Shown: positions 39,904 to 48,847 of the stretch, in pieces
How the letters are laid out: the number at the start of each line of letters is the position of its first letter
How positions within the stretch are numbered: the stretch's first letter is position 1
Source: Candidatus Tectimicrobiota bacterium
GTDB taxonomy: Bacteria > Tectomicrobia > Entotheonellia > Entotheonellales > Entotheonellaceae
DNA length: 64,000 nt
Reading direction: 5' to 3'
Assembly: GCA_026005175.1 (NCBI GenBank)
Contig: BPKO01000002.1
Span: forward strand, 342,501-406,500
Made by a program: the position numbers and the translations under genes
Notes under the pieces: generated by a model
The model's input: the letters and a program-made list of their open reading frames with translations, nothing else
Database searches by the model: none
What the model was told of the DNA's origin: nothing

Positions 39904-42900
39904 TCAGGCCAGGGCGGCCAGCAGCGCCTGGGCCTCCTGCAAGTCGGCGGTGTCAAACCCTTCGCGAAACGTGCCGTACACGGCCTCAAGCAGTACCCGG
40001 GCCTCGTGGCGGCGGCCCTGCTGCTGCCACAGCCGCCCCAAGGCGGTGGCCGCCCGCAGCTCGACGCTACGCGCCCCCTGGCGCCGCGCCCACCCCAGGG
40101 CTTCCTGGAAGCAGGCGGCCGCCTCCAGAGGGGAGGAGGATGCCAGCAGCTGGCCCTTGCCGCGGTAGAGTTCTGCCAGCCACAGGCGCTCGCCGCTTTT
40201 TTCCACCAGCGCAAAGGCCTCGTCGAGCAGCGCCAAGGCGGCGCCCGCCTCTCCGCTGCCGGCGGTGGCCTCGGCCAGCATCAGCAGCACGTAGGGGTAC
40301 CACAGTTCGGCACCCGTCGCCCGCCAGGCCTCGAGTCCCCGGCGCAGCTCTGCCAGGCCGCCGGCATGCTCGCCCCGCTGCATCAGGGCCCCGCCGCGCA
40401 AAATGGTGGCCAGGGCGAGGTAAAGCGGCAGGCCCTGCTCTTGCGCTTGGGCGGCAGCCAGGGTGGCAGCGGCCTGCGCCGCGGCGGCGTCGCGGCGAAA
40501 GAGGTGGATGAGGGCCACGTAGTTGGCCGCAATCGGCAGGCTCAGGGGAGAAGGCGCCTGCTGCGCCAGGGCCAAGGCCTGCTGGCTCAGCTGCCGGGCC
40601 TGCTCGGCGTAGCCCTGGTGCCACAGGGTCCAGGCCACATAGAAAAGGCAAGAGACCCGCGGGTCTTGGACGAAAACGCGGCCGTAAGCCTGCTGCGGGT
40701 CGTAGAGGGCCAGGCCTTGCGCGAGGTGGCTGCGCGCTGCGGTGAGCTCGCCTTGGTGGAACAGCGTCTCCCCCATAGCGGCATGGGCGCGCAGCTGCAG
40801 CACGGCGTCGTCGCTCTTTTGCGCCAGGGTGCGCAGCTGCTGCGCCAGGGCTAGGGCGGTGGGCAGCTGGCCGCGGATAAAGTAGAAGTTCCACAGCCCC
40901 ACCAGCAGGCGCGGCAGCTGCACCGTTTCCCCTACCTGCTGCGCCAGCAGGCGGGCGCGGGCAAAGACTTGTTCCACTTCGGCGGCGGCGTAGCCCTTGG
41001 CCACCATCAGCGCCGCGCCCAGGGTGGTGAGCAGCAGCAGCTCGCGCTGGGCGCGCCAGGGGGTGGGCGGCAAGGGGTGCAGCAGCTCCAGGCCTCTGCG
41101 CAAATGGGCAATGGCTTCCTGGTTGGCGGCGCGGGCATAGGCGTGGCGGCCGGCGCGGTACCAGAAGGTGATGGCCTGCTCGGTGAGCCCGGCTTCGGTG
41201 GCGTGGTGGGCCAGCAGCTCGGGCTGTGCCGCCACCACGTCGGAAAACTGCGCCGTCAGCGCCTCGACAATCTGCTGGTGGTACTGCCGCCGCGTGCGGC
41301 GCAGCAGGGTCTCGTAGGCCACTTCCTGGATGAGGGCGTGCTTGAAGAAATAGGTGGCGTGTGGCGGGGTGCTGCTCTCCAGCAGCAGCCCGGCGCTCAC
41401 CAGGCGCTGCAACCCCTGCTGCAGCGCCGTCTCGTCGAGGGAGGAGACAGCCCGCAGCACGGCATAGGAAAACTGGCGGCCCAGGGTGGCGGCCAGCTGC
41501 GCCACCGCCTTGGCCGGCCCCAAGCGGTCCAGCCGGGCCATCAAGGAGTCACGCAGGGTGGCCGGAATGGCCGGGGCGGGCAGCGGCCCGGCGAGCTCGT
41601 AGCGGTCGCCGGCGTCGCGCAGGTAGCCGGCCTCAAGCACCATCTGGGTCAGCTCTTCCACAAACAGCGGCACGCCGTCGGTGCGGGCGGCGATGCGGGC
41701 CACCACCTCGGCGGGCAGGGCTTTACCGCCGGCCACCTGGGTGACCAGGGCTGTGACCTCTTCCTGGCCCAAGCGCTCGAGGAAAAGCGACGTACTGCCT
41801 GCGGGCAGCGGCCAGGGGGGCGCAAAGTCGGGGCGCGCCGTGAGCACCAGCAGCATGCGGGCGGTGACCACGCGCGGCAGCGACCGGGCCAGCAGTTCCA
41901 GCGTGGAAGGGTCGGCCCACTGCAGGTCCTCGGCCACTGCCAGCACCGGGTGGCGGGCGGCTTCGGCCAGCAGCCAGGCGATCAGCACCTCCAGCGTCCT
42001 CTCTTTTTGCCGCTGCGGGCTAAGCGGCAAGGGCAAGTAGGAGGCCGGCAGCGGCAGGGCTAGCAAGGCGGCCAGCAGCGGCACGGCGGTGGCCAGCGGG
42101 AAGCGGTAGGCGCGCAACACCCGCTCGAGCTTGGCCAGCTTCGCCGCGGGGGACTCGTCACGGCGAAACTGGAAGACGTGCTGCAAGTGTTCAACCAGCG
42201 GGTGCAGGGCGCTCTGCTGGTGGTAAGGCAAGCAGCGCACCACGATCGGCACGGCGTCCTGCTGCTCGGCTTCCTGGCGCAGGGCCTGCACCAGGCGGGA
42301 CTTGCCGATGCCCGCCTCGCCGCGCAGCAGCACCACCTGGCCCTGGCCCGCTCGGGCCTGCGCCCAGAGCGCGCGCAGCCGGTGCAGCTCCTGGGCTCTC
42401 CCCACCAGGGGGGTAAAGCCGGCAGGGGGCGCCGCTTCCCGCAGGCCGGTGGAGGTAGCCGCGGCCTGCACGCGGTAGACGGCCATGGCTTCCGCCAATC
42501 CCTGGAAAGCGTGCAGGCCCAGGGGCTCGCACGTGAACCGGCGGCGGATGAGGCGGTAGGTGGTGGCGCTCACGAGCGCCGTGCCCGGCGCGGCCAGGCC
42601 CTGGAGGCGTGCCGCCAGGTTGGGCGTCTCGCCCAGGGCCAGGCGCTCCTGGCGGCTGCCGCTGCCCACCTCGCCGACCACCACCAGGCCGGTGTGGATG
42701 CCCACGCGCACTGCCAGGGGCAGCGGGGCGGTCTGGGAGAGCTGGCCTTGCAAGTGCCGGACAGCCTCGACGAGCGCCAAGCCGGCGTGTACGGCGCGCG
42801 CGGCATCGTCTTCGTGCGCCTGCGGGAAGCCGAAGTAGACGAGCAGTCCGTCGCCCAGGTACTGGGCGACGTGTCCGCCCAGGCGCTCGATGACCTCGCC

Positions 42901-43188
42901 ACAGGCAGCCTGATAGGCGCGCACCACCTCGCGGTAGTCTTCGGGATCAAGCTGGCTGGCCAGGCGCGTCGACGCCACCAGGTCGCAAAACAGCACCGTA
43001 AGCTGGCGCCGCTCCGCCGGTGTGGCCAGGGGCGAGGCAGCAAGGGCGGTGCCGCAGCGGTCGCAAAACGCCGCCCCTGGCGCCTGGGCAGCGCTGCAGG
43101 TAGGACACGTCACGGCCAGCGGAGAGCCGCAGGCCGCGCAGAAGCGGGCGCCCTCGCGGTTGGCGTGCTGGCACTGCGGGCAGTCCAT
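39904..43188 (-). CDS. Class III nucleotide cyclase fused to zinc ribbons, AAA-type ATPase and TPRs
   Basis: 1094 residues. Two N-terminal double zinc ribbons (CPQC, CAAC, CPTC, CDRC within residues 3-45) lead into a class III cyclase domain (about 62-240) with both metal aspartates, D69 in FCDLVAST and D113 in LGDGLLVYFG. An STAND-type ATPase follows, with Walker A RGEAGIGKSRLV and VAEDLQWADPSTLELL, and then TPR-like helical repeats to the end. This architecture is widespread in actinobacteria and large-genome bacteria as probable stimulus-gated cyclases or regulators; cAMP versus cGMP is unknown. ATG 43188 follows AAGGAGGG. It lies 98 bases downstream of the LigB-type gene on the same strand. 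Confidence 0.88.
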   Translation of the reverse strand: MDCPQCQHANREGARFCAACGSPLAVTCPTCSAAQAPGAAFCDRCGTALAASPLATPAERRQLTVLFCDLVASTRLASQLDPEDYREVVRAYQAACGEVIERLGGHVAQYLGDGLLVYFGFPQAHEDDAARAVHAGLALVEAVRHLQGQLSQTAPLPLAVRVGIHTGLVVVGEVGSGSRQERLALGETPNLAARLQGLAAPGTALVSATTYRLIRRRFTCEPLGLHAFQGLAEAMAVYRVQAAATSTGLREAAPPAGFTPLVGRAQELHRLRALWAQARAGQGQVVLLRGEAGIGKSRLVQALRQEAEQQDAVPIVVRCLPYHQQSALHPLVEHLQHVFQFRRDESPAAKLAKLERVLRAYRFPLATAVPLLAALLALPLPASYLPLPLSPQRQKERTLEVLIAWLLAEAARHPVLAVAEDLQWADPSTLELLARSLPRVVTARMLLVLTARPDFAPPWPLPAGSTSLFLERLGQEEVTALVTQVAGGKALPAEVVARIAARTDGVPLFVEELTQMVLEAGYLRDAGDRYELAGPLPAPAIPATLRDSLMARLDRLGPAKAVAQLAATLGRQFSYAVLRAVSSLDETALQQGLQRLVSAGLLLESSTPPHATYFFKHALIQEVAYETLLRRTRRQYHQQIVEALTAQFSDVVAAQPELLAHHATEAGLTEQAITFWYRAGRHAYARAANQEAIAHLRRGLELLHPLPPTPWRAQRELLLLTTLGAALMVAKGYAAAEVEQVFARARLLAQQVGETVQLPRLLVGLWNFYFIRGQLPTALALAQQLRTLAQKSDDAVLQLRAHAAMGETLFHQGELTAARSHLAQGLALYDPQQAYGRVFVQDPRVSCLFYVAWTLWHQGYAEQARQLSQQALALAQQAPSPLSLPIAANYVALIHLFRRDAAAAQAAATLAAAQAQEQGLPLYLALATILRGGALMQRGEHAGGLAELRRGLEAWRATGAELWYPYVLLMLAEATAGSGEAGAALALLDEAFALVEKSGERLWLAELYRGKGQLLASSSPLEAAACFQEALGWARRQGARSVELRAATALGRLWQQQGRRHEARVLLEAVYGTFREGFDTADLQEAQALLAALA

Positions 43189-43286
43189 AGGGCGCCCTCC
43201 TTGGCGGGCAAGGGAGAAGAAGCGGGCTCTGCTCCATTGTAGGGGGGGAGCTGTGGCCACACAAGGAAAAACCCCTCGCCGGTAGC

Positions 43287-44216
43287 TCAAGCCGCGGCGG
43301 GAGGCCAGTAAGCAAACGCCAGGCCGGTCTTGGCGTGGTGCGCCGGGATGTAGTCCACCACCTGCGCCGGCCGCTGCATGGCAGCGGCCACGGTGATCCA
43401 GGCGCGGATCTCGCCCGTGCCGCCGCGCAGGGTGTCAGAGTCAAACGTGAACAAGTGGGTGAGGGCCTCGCTGTCGTTGCGCGCCAGGCGCTCGAGCACC
43501 CAGCGGTCGAGCGGCTCGTCGATCCAGCCGGCGCGGGGCCCGAAGGGGTCGTGCGAGAGGCCGCCCGAGGCGTAGATGGCCACGCGCTCGGGCCGCGGCG
43601 CCAGGATGTCGCGCAAGGCCAGGCCCAAGGCATGGCAGCGCGCCGCGCTGGGCAGCGGGGGGAAGTACTCGTTGATAAACAGCGGGATGAGGGGGACGTC
43701 CAAGTCGGGGACGAGCCGCGGCACCGGCTGGGCAATGGCGTGTGAGACGCCGTGCTCCGGGCGTCCCAGCGGGCGAAAGACGGCGCTGGAGACGAGATCG
43801 AAGCCGCGGCGCACCAGCTCCTTGTGCAGCAGGCGGGCCAGCTCGGCGTGGCAGCGAAACGTCACCCGGCGGCGCTCAGCCAGCGGCCGGTACGGCGTGC
43901 CGTCTAGCCCCCACAGCGTCTCCCCGGTAAAAAGGCAAAAGGTGGGGTTGAAGCTGTCGTCGAACATGTCGCCCTGGTCGTCACCCACCACCAGGAGGGC
44001 GTCGGGGCGATAGGCGCGCAGCTGCGCTGCCAGCACGTCGAAAGCGGCGTTGATGCGCGCGATATAGCCGCGAATGACTTCTGGCGTCTCGAGTTGTGCC
44101 GTGTGGGGCTGCGAGGCTTTGGTGTACTCGGGAATGGCGCTGTAGATGAGCGGCCAGCGCTCTGCGGGTTCGAACATGGCCGGGGCGTGAGACGAAGCCA
44201 AGCCGAGCTCCAGCAT
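43287..44216 (-). CDS. LigB-type class III extradiol dioxygenase
   Basis: 309 residues. The fold is the catalytic beta subunit of protocatechuate 4,5-dioxygenase and its relatives. LGLASSHAPAMF gives the first iron His, VVGDDQGDMFDD a conserved acidic loop, and YASGGLSHDPFGPRAGW the C-terminal His. It cleaves a catechol-type ring beside the hydroxyls using Fe2+ and O2; gallate- or protocatechuate-like substrates are typical. ATG 44216 follows GGAGGAG. It is third in the row amidohydrolase, CoA-transferase, dioxygenase, which looks like an aromatic breakdown operon. No alpha subunit (LigA-like) gene or domain is visible. Confidence 0.8.
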   Translation of the reverse strand: MLELGLASSHAPAMFEPAERWPLIYSAIPEYTKASQPHTAQLETPEVIRGYIARINAAFDVLAAQLRAYRPDALLVVGDDQGDMFDDSFNPTFCLFTGETLWGLDGTPYRPLAERRRVTFRCHAELARLLHKELVRRGFDLVSSAVFRPLGRPEHGVSHAIAQPVPRLVPDLDVPLIPLFINEYFPPLPSAARCHALGLALRDILAPRPERVAIYASGGLSHDPFGPRAGWIDEPLDRWVLERLARNDSEALTHLFTFDSDTLRGGTGEIRAWITVAAAMQRPAQVVDYIPAHHAKTGLAFAYWPPAAA

Positions 44217-44256
44217 CGGGTTCTCCTCCACGTTGCGGGGTTGTCGCCACGCGTCC

Positions 44257-45463
44257 TCAAACCACCCCCTCGGCGCGCAGCTGCTCGATCTCGGCGGCGC
44301 TGTACCCCAGCAGGGTGGAGAGGACTTCCGCGGTGTGCTGTCCGATGCGCGGCGCCGGGGTTTCCACGGTGCCGGGGGTTTTGGAGAGCTTGAGCGCCGA
44401 GTTGGTGATAACGACGGGCCCCGTAGTCGGGGTGGGTGATTTCCACGTGCATGCGGCGTGCTTTGACCTGCGGGTCGTTGACCATCTCGGCAATGGTGTT
44501 CACCGGCGCTGCCGGCACGCCGTGGGCAGTAAGCAGCTCGACGGCCTCCTCCCGGGTTTTGTCGCGCAGCCAGGCCTGGATGATGGCGTCGAGCTCGTCG
44601 GCGTGCGCCACGCGGTCCATGTGCTCGGCAAAGCGCGGGTCTTCGAGCAGTTCGGGCTGGCCGATGAGGTGGCAGAAGCGCTCCCAGATGGAGGGGCTCA
44701 CCAGCGCGAGGGCGATCGAGCCGTCGCGGGCTTCGTACTCGCCGTAGCCGGCAGCCAGGAAGTGGCGGTTGCCCACGCGCCGCACCACGCGGCCGGTCAT
44801 GGTGTAAATCTCGGCAGCGCTGTCGAGGGCGGTGACCAGCGCGTCGAGCAGGGCAATGTCGATGTACTGTCCCTCGCCGGTCAGGTCGCGGTAGCGCAGG
44901 GCAGCCAGAATGGCCACCGCGCAGTGCAGGCCGGCAAAGTAATCGGCAATGGAGTTGCCGGTCTTGGTGGGCTTGCCGTCGGGAAAGCCGGTGAGATCCA
45001 TGAGGCCGCTGCGCGCCTGCGCCAGCATGTCGTAGCCGCGGTGGTGGGCCAGGGGACCCGTTTGGCCGTATGCCGAGACCGAGGCGTAGACGATGCGCGG
45101 GTTGACCCGCCGCACTGCTTCGTAGTCGACACCCAGGCGCTTGACAACGCCGACGCTGAAGTTTTCCACCACCACGTCGGCGTGGCGGCACAGGGCAAGA
45201 AAAATGTCCCGCCCTCGCGGGTCCTGGAGGTTCAGGGTCATGTGCTTTTTGTTGCGGTTGGCGTAGAGGTACCAAGTGGGCACCACTTCTCGCTTGCCGT
45301 CGCGCTCGCGCTGCGGCCCAACTTGCAGGATGAACTCGGCGATTTCCCGCTCTTCCACTTTGATCACTTCGGCGCCCAGGTCGGCCAGCAGCATGGTGCA
45401 GTAGGGCAGGGCAATGATCTGTCCCATGTCGAGGACGCGGATGCCTTCGAGGGCCTTGCGCAT
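44257..45463 (-). CDS. CaiB/BaiF-family CoA-transferase (one frameshift)
   Basis: 401 residues after removing one base in GGGCCCC (44416-44422), which restores YG-PVVITNSALKLSKTPG and a normal C-terminus ending SAAEIEQLRAEGVV. The class III CoA-transferase features are clear: EGIRVLDMGQIIALPYCTMLLADLGAEV, LNLQDPRG, and the region RSGLMDLTGFPD with the catalytic Asp. Such enzymes move CoA between carboxylic acids through an aspartyl-CoA intermediate. Donor and acceptor are unknown; its neighbours suggest an aromatic or dicarboxylic acid. ATG 45463 lies 53 bases after the amidohydrolase. Confidence 0.87.
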
Positions 45464-45516
45464 GGCTCACCCCTCTCTGCCGGTCCCCGGCGGGCCGACC
45501 CGCCGGGGACCGGACC

Positions 45517-46641
45517 TTACACCGTGAAGCCGTAAAGCTCGGCGCAGTTGTCGTGGACGATCTTGCGCGTTTCCTCCTCGCCCAGGTCTTTGAAGTCGCG
45601 GGCAATCACCTCGCGCGAGTGGGGCCAGGTCGAGGCCTGGTGCGGGTAGTCGCTCGACCACATGAAGTTGTCCGCCCCCACCAAGGCCACGGTGAAGGTG
45701 CCCACCGGGTCGTCCATGAAGGTGGCGTACACCTGGCGGCGGAAGTAGGCGCTGGGCGGCATGGTGAGCGGCGTGGGGCTGAGGTGGCGGAAGCGCTTGT
45801 AGGCGCGGTCGGCGCGGTAGAGGTAGTAAGCTACCCAGCCGATGTCGTTTTCGGCCGAGACGATTTTGAGGCGCGGAAAGCGCTCCAGCACCCCGGAAAA
45901 GAGCAAGGCGGTGAGCGAGCGCTGGATCTCGGCCGGCTGGTTCAGGTTGCGCTGGTAGCGGTCCATCGACTCATCGGCCAGCCCTTTGCTTTCCCACCCC
46001 TGGCCGGTGAGGATGTGCAGGCTGATGGGCATGTCGAGGTCCTGGGCAGCGGCCCAGAAGGGATCGTAGTCTCTGCTGGTGAAGGGGCGCTCCGCGGGCG
46101 GCGAGGCCCAGATCATGGCGCCGCGCAGGCCCAGGCGGCGGCAGCGCTGCAGCTCCTCAACCGCGTGGTCAACGCGCCACAAGGAGATCAGCCCCAGGCC
46201 GGCAAAGCGCGTCGGGTCGTGGCTGACGAACTCGGCCAGCCAGTCGTTGTAGACGCGGAAGCAGGCCTCCTGGAAGTCGGCGTCGGTGATCCAGAAGAGG
46301 TTGAAGCCCAGGCTGGTATACAGGACTTCGGCGGCCACCCCGTCCAGAGCCATGTCTTTGAGGCGCTCTGCTGGATCCCAGCCGCCGGGGCGTGCCGCCT
46401 CGTAGCCTTTTTTCCAGTGGTCGGCGAGCTCCTCGTCGGTTTTGCCGGCCCCAAAGAGCCCGGCAGCGCGAATAGGGGGAACGCCGGGGCCGCCGAAAAA
46501 CCACCCGTTTTTGCCCTCGTCCCAGTAAACGCGCGGGGCTCGCTCGCGGTAAGGGGCTGCAAGCCGCTGTACCCAGAGGTCGGGCGGCTCGAGCATGTGG
46601 GAGTCGGCAGAAATGATGGGGGTGGTTACCGGTACGCTCAT
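45517..46641 (-). CDS. Amidohydrolase-2 family metal-dependent hydrolase
   Basis: 374 residues. ISADSHMLEPPDLW is the strand 1 motif of the ACMSD-like amidohydrolases; ISLHILTGQGW supplies a His, FPRLKIVSAENDIGW and FMWSSDYPHQAST the C-terminal Asp. It resembles the 11976-13118 protein in fold and length but differs strongly in sequence. Relatives hydrolyse or decarboxylate aromatic acids and lactones. ATG 46641 follows GAGGAGG. It heads the operon with the CoA-transferase and the LigB-type dioxygenase. Confidence 0.82.
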   Translation of the reverse strand: MSVPVTTPIISADSHMLEPPDLWVQRLAAPYRERAPRVYWDEGKNGWFFGGPGVPPIRAAGLFGAGKTDEELADHWKKGYEAARPGGWDPAERLKDMALDGVAAEVLYTSLGFNLFWITDADFQEACFRVYNDWLAEFVSHDPTRFAGLGLISLWRVDHAVEELQRCRRLGLRGAMIWASPPAERPFTSRDYDPFWAAAQDLDMPISLHILTGQGWESKGLADESMDRYQRNLNQPAEIQRSLTALLFSGVLERFPRLKIVSAENDIGWVAYYLYRADRAYKRFRHLSPTPLTMPPSAYFRRQVYATFMDDPVGTFTVALVGADNFMWSSDYPHQASTWPHSREVIARDFKDLGEEETRKIVHDNCAELYGFTV

Positions 46642-46733
46642 GGGAGGCCTCCTCTGCCGGAAAGGGGATAGGCACACCTGCTTGCCGCTGCAGCGTACGC
46701 CGCTTCTCTGCCAAAGTCAACGCCGCGGTGGTC

Positions 46734-46762
46734 TTGACCGCCGCCTGCTTCTTCCCTAGAGT
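46734..46762 (+). promoter_or_regulatory. Promoter of the first MFS transporter
   Basis: TTGACC (46734-46739), 17-base spacer, TAGAGT (46757-46762), 24 bases ahead of the GTG start. The -10 is identical to that of tRNA-Ile. Confidence 0.6.
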
Positions 46763-46786
46763 GGGCGGGCACAGGAGAGGAGCCCG

Positions 46787-48019
46787 GTGGCAGCAGAGCA
46801 GCCCCAAACCACGGTCGGCCGCGTTGGGTACTGGCGCCTGCTGCGGCGTAACGCCGCCTATCGCCGGCTGTGGCTCGGCGTGGTGGTGAGCATGGCCGGC
46901 GACTGGTTCCGCACCATCGCCCTGTACCGCCTGGTGCTGGCGCTCACCGGGACCTCTGGCCTGGCTCTGGGCGCTGTGCTGAGCGTCGAGATGCTGGCCA
47001 TTTTCGTGTGTAGCCCCCTGGCCGGGGTGGTAGCCGACCGCTACAGCCGCAAAGCGGTCATGGTGGCGGCCGACGGGGTGCGGGCGGTATTGGTGCTGGG
47101 CTTTTTGGGGCTCACGGCCGACCGGCTGTGGCTGGCTTACGGGCTGGCGGCGGCGCTTATGGGCGCCGCGGCGTTCTTCCAGCCGGCCTACCTGGCCACC
47201 ATCCCGCTGCTCACTTCGCGAGAGGAGCTGCTGGTGGCCAACGCCCTGGGCAGCGCCTCGTGGGCGGTGATGCTGGCGGTGGGCTCGGCCCTGGGCGGGG
47301 CGGTGGTGGCGGTGCTGGGTACCCAGGCGGCCTTTGTCATCGACGCCGTCTCTTACCTGATTTCGGCACTGTGCATCGCCACCGTGCCCATTCCTGCCGG
47401 CGGACAGGCGGCACGGATTCCCGGGGGCTGGCAGGCCCTGGGGCAGGGACTGCGCTACGTCGCGGCGCAGCCGCGCGTCAGGCGCCTGCTCACCGTGAAG
47501 GCCTGCGGCGCCGGACTGGGTGGGGGGATGCTGCTGCTCTTTGTCCTCTTTGCCGAGGAGGTTTTTCATGCTGGCGCCCTGGGGCTGGGGGTGCTGTACA
47601 TGACGCGAGGCCTTGGCGCGGCGGTGGGGCCAGTGTTGGCACGGCGGCTGGCCGGCGAGCGACCGGCGGCCATGGAGCAGGCCATTGGCTGGGCCTTTGG
47701 CCTTACCGGAAGCCTCTACGTGGCCTTTGCCCATACCCCCACGCTGCTTGCGGCGGCGCTGGTGCTGTGCCTTGCTTACATGGCGGCGAGCGTGCTGTGG
47801 GTCTTTAGCACCACCTTGCTCCAGGTGTGGGTGCCCGACGCCTACCGCGGCCGCGTTTTTGCTGCCGACTTCGCCCTCTTTACCTTCACCATGGCGGTGT
47901 CGGCGCTGCTGACCGGCTGGGCGGCGGACACCCTGGCGCTGTCGCCGCGCACCCTGGCCACCGTGCTCGGCATCCTCGTGCTGCTGCCAGCAGGCTTTTG
48001 GCTCTGGCCGCGCCGCTGA
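46787..48019 (+). CDS. MFS transporter, EntS-like
   Basis: 410 residues with 12 predicted membrane segments. N-terminal RLLRRNAAYRRLWLGVVVSMAGDWF and GVVADRYSRKAVMVAADGVRA, the loop 2-3 signature, resemble the enterobactin exporter EntS group (MFS_3). A second-half match is VPDAYRGRVFAADFALF. It probably exports a small molecule using the proton gradient; no siderophore gene is near, so the cargo is unknown. GTG 46787 follows AGGAGAGG. Confidence 0.85.
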   Translation: MAAEQPQTTVGRVGYWRLLRRNAAYRRLWLGVVVSMAGDWFRTIALYRLVLALTGTSGLALGAVLSVEMLAIFVCSPLAGVVADRYSRKAVMVAADGVRAVLVLGFLGLTADRLWLAYGLAAALMGAAAFFQPAYLATIPLLTSREELLVANALGSASWAVMLAVGSALGGAVVAVLGTQAAFVIDAVSYLISALCIATVPIPAGGQAARIPGGWQALGQGLRYVAAQPRVRRLLTVKACGAGLGGGMLLLFVLFAEEVFHAGALGLGVLYMTRGLGAAVGPVLARRLAGERPAAMEQAIGWAFGLTGSLYVAFAHTPTLLAAALVLCLAYMAASVLWVFSTTLLQVWVPDAYRGRVFAADFALFTFTMAVSALLTGWAADTLALSPRTLATVLGILVLLPAGFWLWPRR

Positions 48020-48022
48020 GGG

Positions 48023-48604
48023 CTACCACGGCGGCAGGGGCAGGTCCGGATCGTAGGCGGGGGGGGGCCGGGGGGCTTTAAGCGGGGGCGTATGGCCACC
48101 GCCCAGCAGCCGGGCCGTGGCGCCAAAAGAGGCGCTGACGCCCAGGAAGCACGGCAGGCACGCCAGCTTGGCGGCCTCGGCCAGCGGCAAGGCGTAGAGG
48201 AGGGTCAAGAGACGGGCAGTTGCCAGCGTCGCCAGCCCGCCCCACAGCAGGAGGCGAAAAGGCCCGGTGGCGCCGTCGTAGAGCGCCTGGCGCAGGCGCA
48301 GCAGCTGGCTGAGGCCGGCCAGCGCCAGGGTCGTAGCCAGGGCCAGGCCGGTGGTGATTAGGGTGAGGGGAAAGAGGCGGTGCTGGCCGACAAAGCGGGC
48401 CAGGCGCGGCAGCCCGCCGTGCATGGCGACGTAGCGCGCCCCGATGGCCGTCTCCGGGTAAGCAAGCCAGAAAAGGGCATACTGCGAGAGGAAAATCCCC
48501 AAGAGGAGGGCAGCCAGAAGGTAGACCACCCCCAGGTGCAGGAGGGCGCTGCCTGCCGCAGACAAAAAAGGCCGTGCCGGCTTCGTGCCGTCTCGTTGCC
48601 GCAT
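48023..48604 (-). CDS. Hypothetical inner-membrane protein
   Basis: 193 residues, not recognised. About four hydrophobic helices (around residues 17-40, 75-97, 110-130 and 140-165) and a Pro-rich cytoplasmic tail ending DPDLPLPPW. Its stop meets that of the MFS gene three bases away, on the other strand. ATG 48604 follows GGAG. A coding sequence is supported by the orderly hydrophobic pattern and good codon use. It shares the divergent 243-base region with the amidase. Confidence 0.55.
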   Translation of the reverse strand: MRQRDGTKPARPFLSAAGSALLHLGVVYLLAALLLGIFLSQYALFWLAYPETAIGARYVAMHGGLPRLARFVGQHRLFPLTLITTGLALATTLALAGLSQLLRLRQALYDGATGPFRLLLWGGLATLATARLLTLLYALPLAEAAKLACLPCFLGVSASFGATARLLGGGHTPPLKAPRPPPAYDPDLPLPPW

Positions 48605-48719
48605 CGTCGCACTCCACGCGCTTGCAGTGACCAGTGCTGGCAAGGCGCGTGCCAGAGCCAAGTGTCTCGATATGCCTGGACTTGGCGGCTCGGTGCCTGC
48701 AGCCTGGGGTCTGCGGCAT

Positions 48720-48810
48720 GAGACACCGCGGCGCTGCGGTCTCACCCTTGAGACCGCGGTGCCGCACCAGGCAAGTTCAGCCGGTTTGTTTGCCCCGGGA
48801 GCTGCCGGGG
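48720..48810 (+). promoter_or_regulatory. Structured leader with alternative hairpins upstream of amidase
   Basis: A strong stem pairs 48728-48743 (GCGGCGCTGCGGTCTC) with 48750-48765, 16 pairs including two G-U, with the six-base loop ACCCTT. The left arm can also pair with GAGACACCGC at 48720-48729, so two hairpins exclude each other. A third stem, CCCCGG and CCGGGG, lies at 48793-48810, ahead of the ribosome binding site. No U-tract follows, so it is not a simple terminator. It may be an attenuator or ligand-responsive leader. I see no known riboswitch consensus. Confidence 0.4.
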
Positions 48811-48847
48811 ATAAAGCAAGCCGCTTCACATGAAAGGAGAGATGCCT

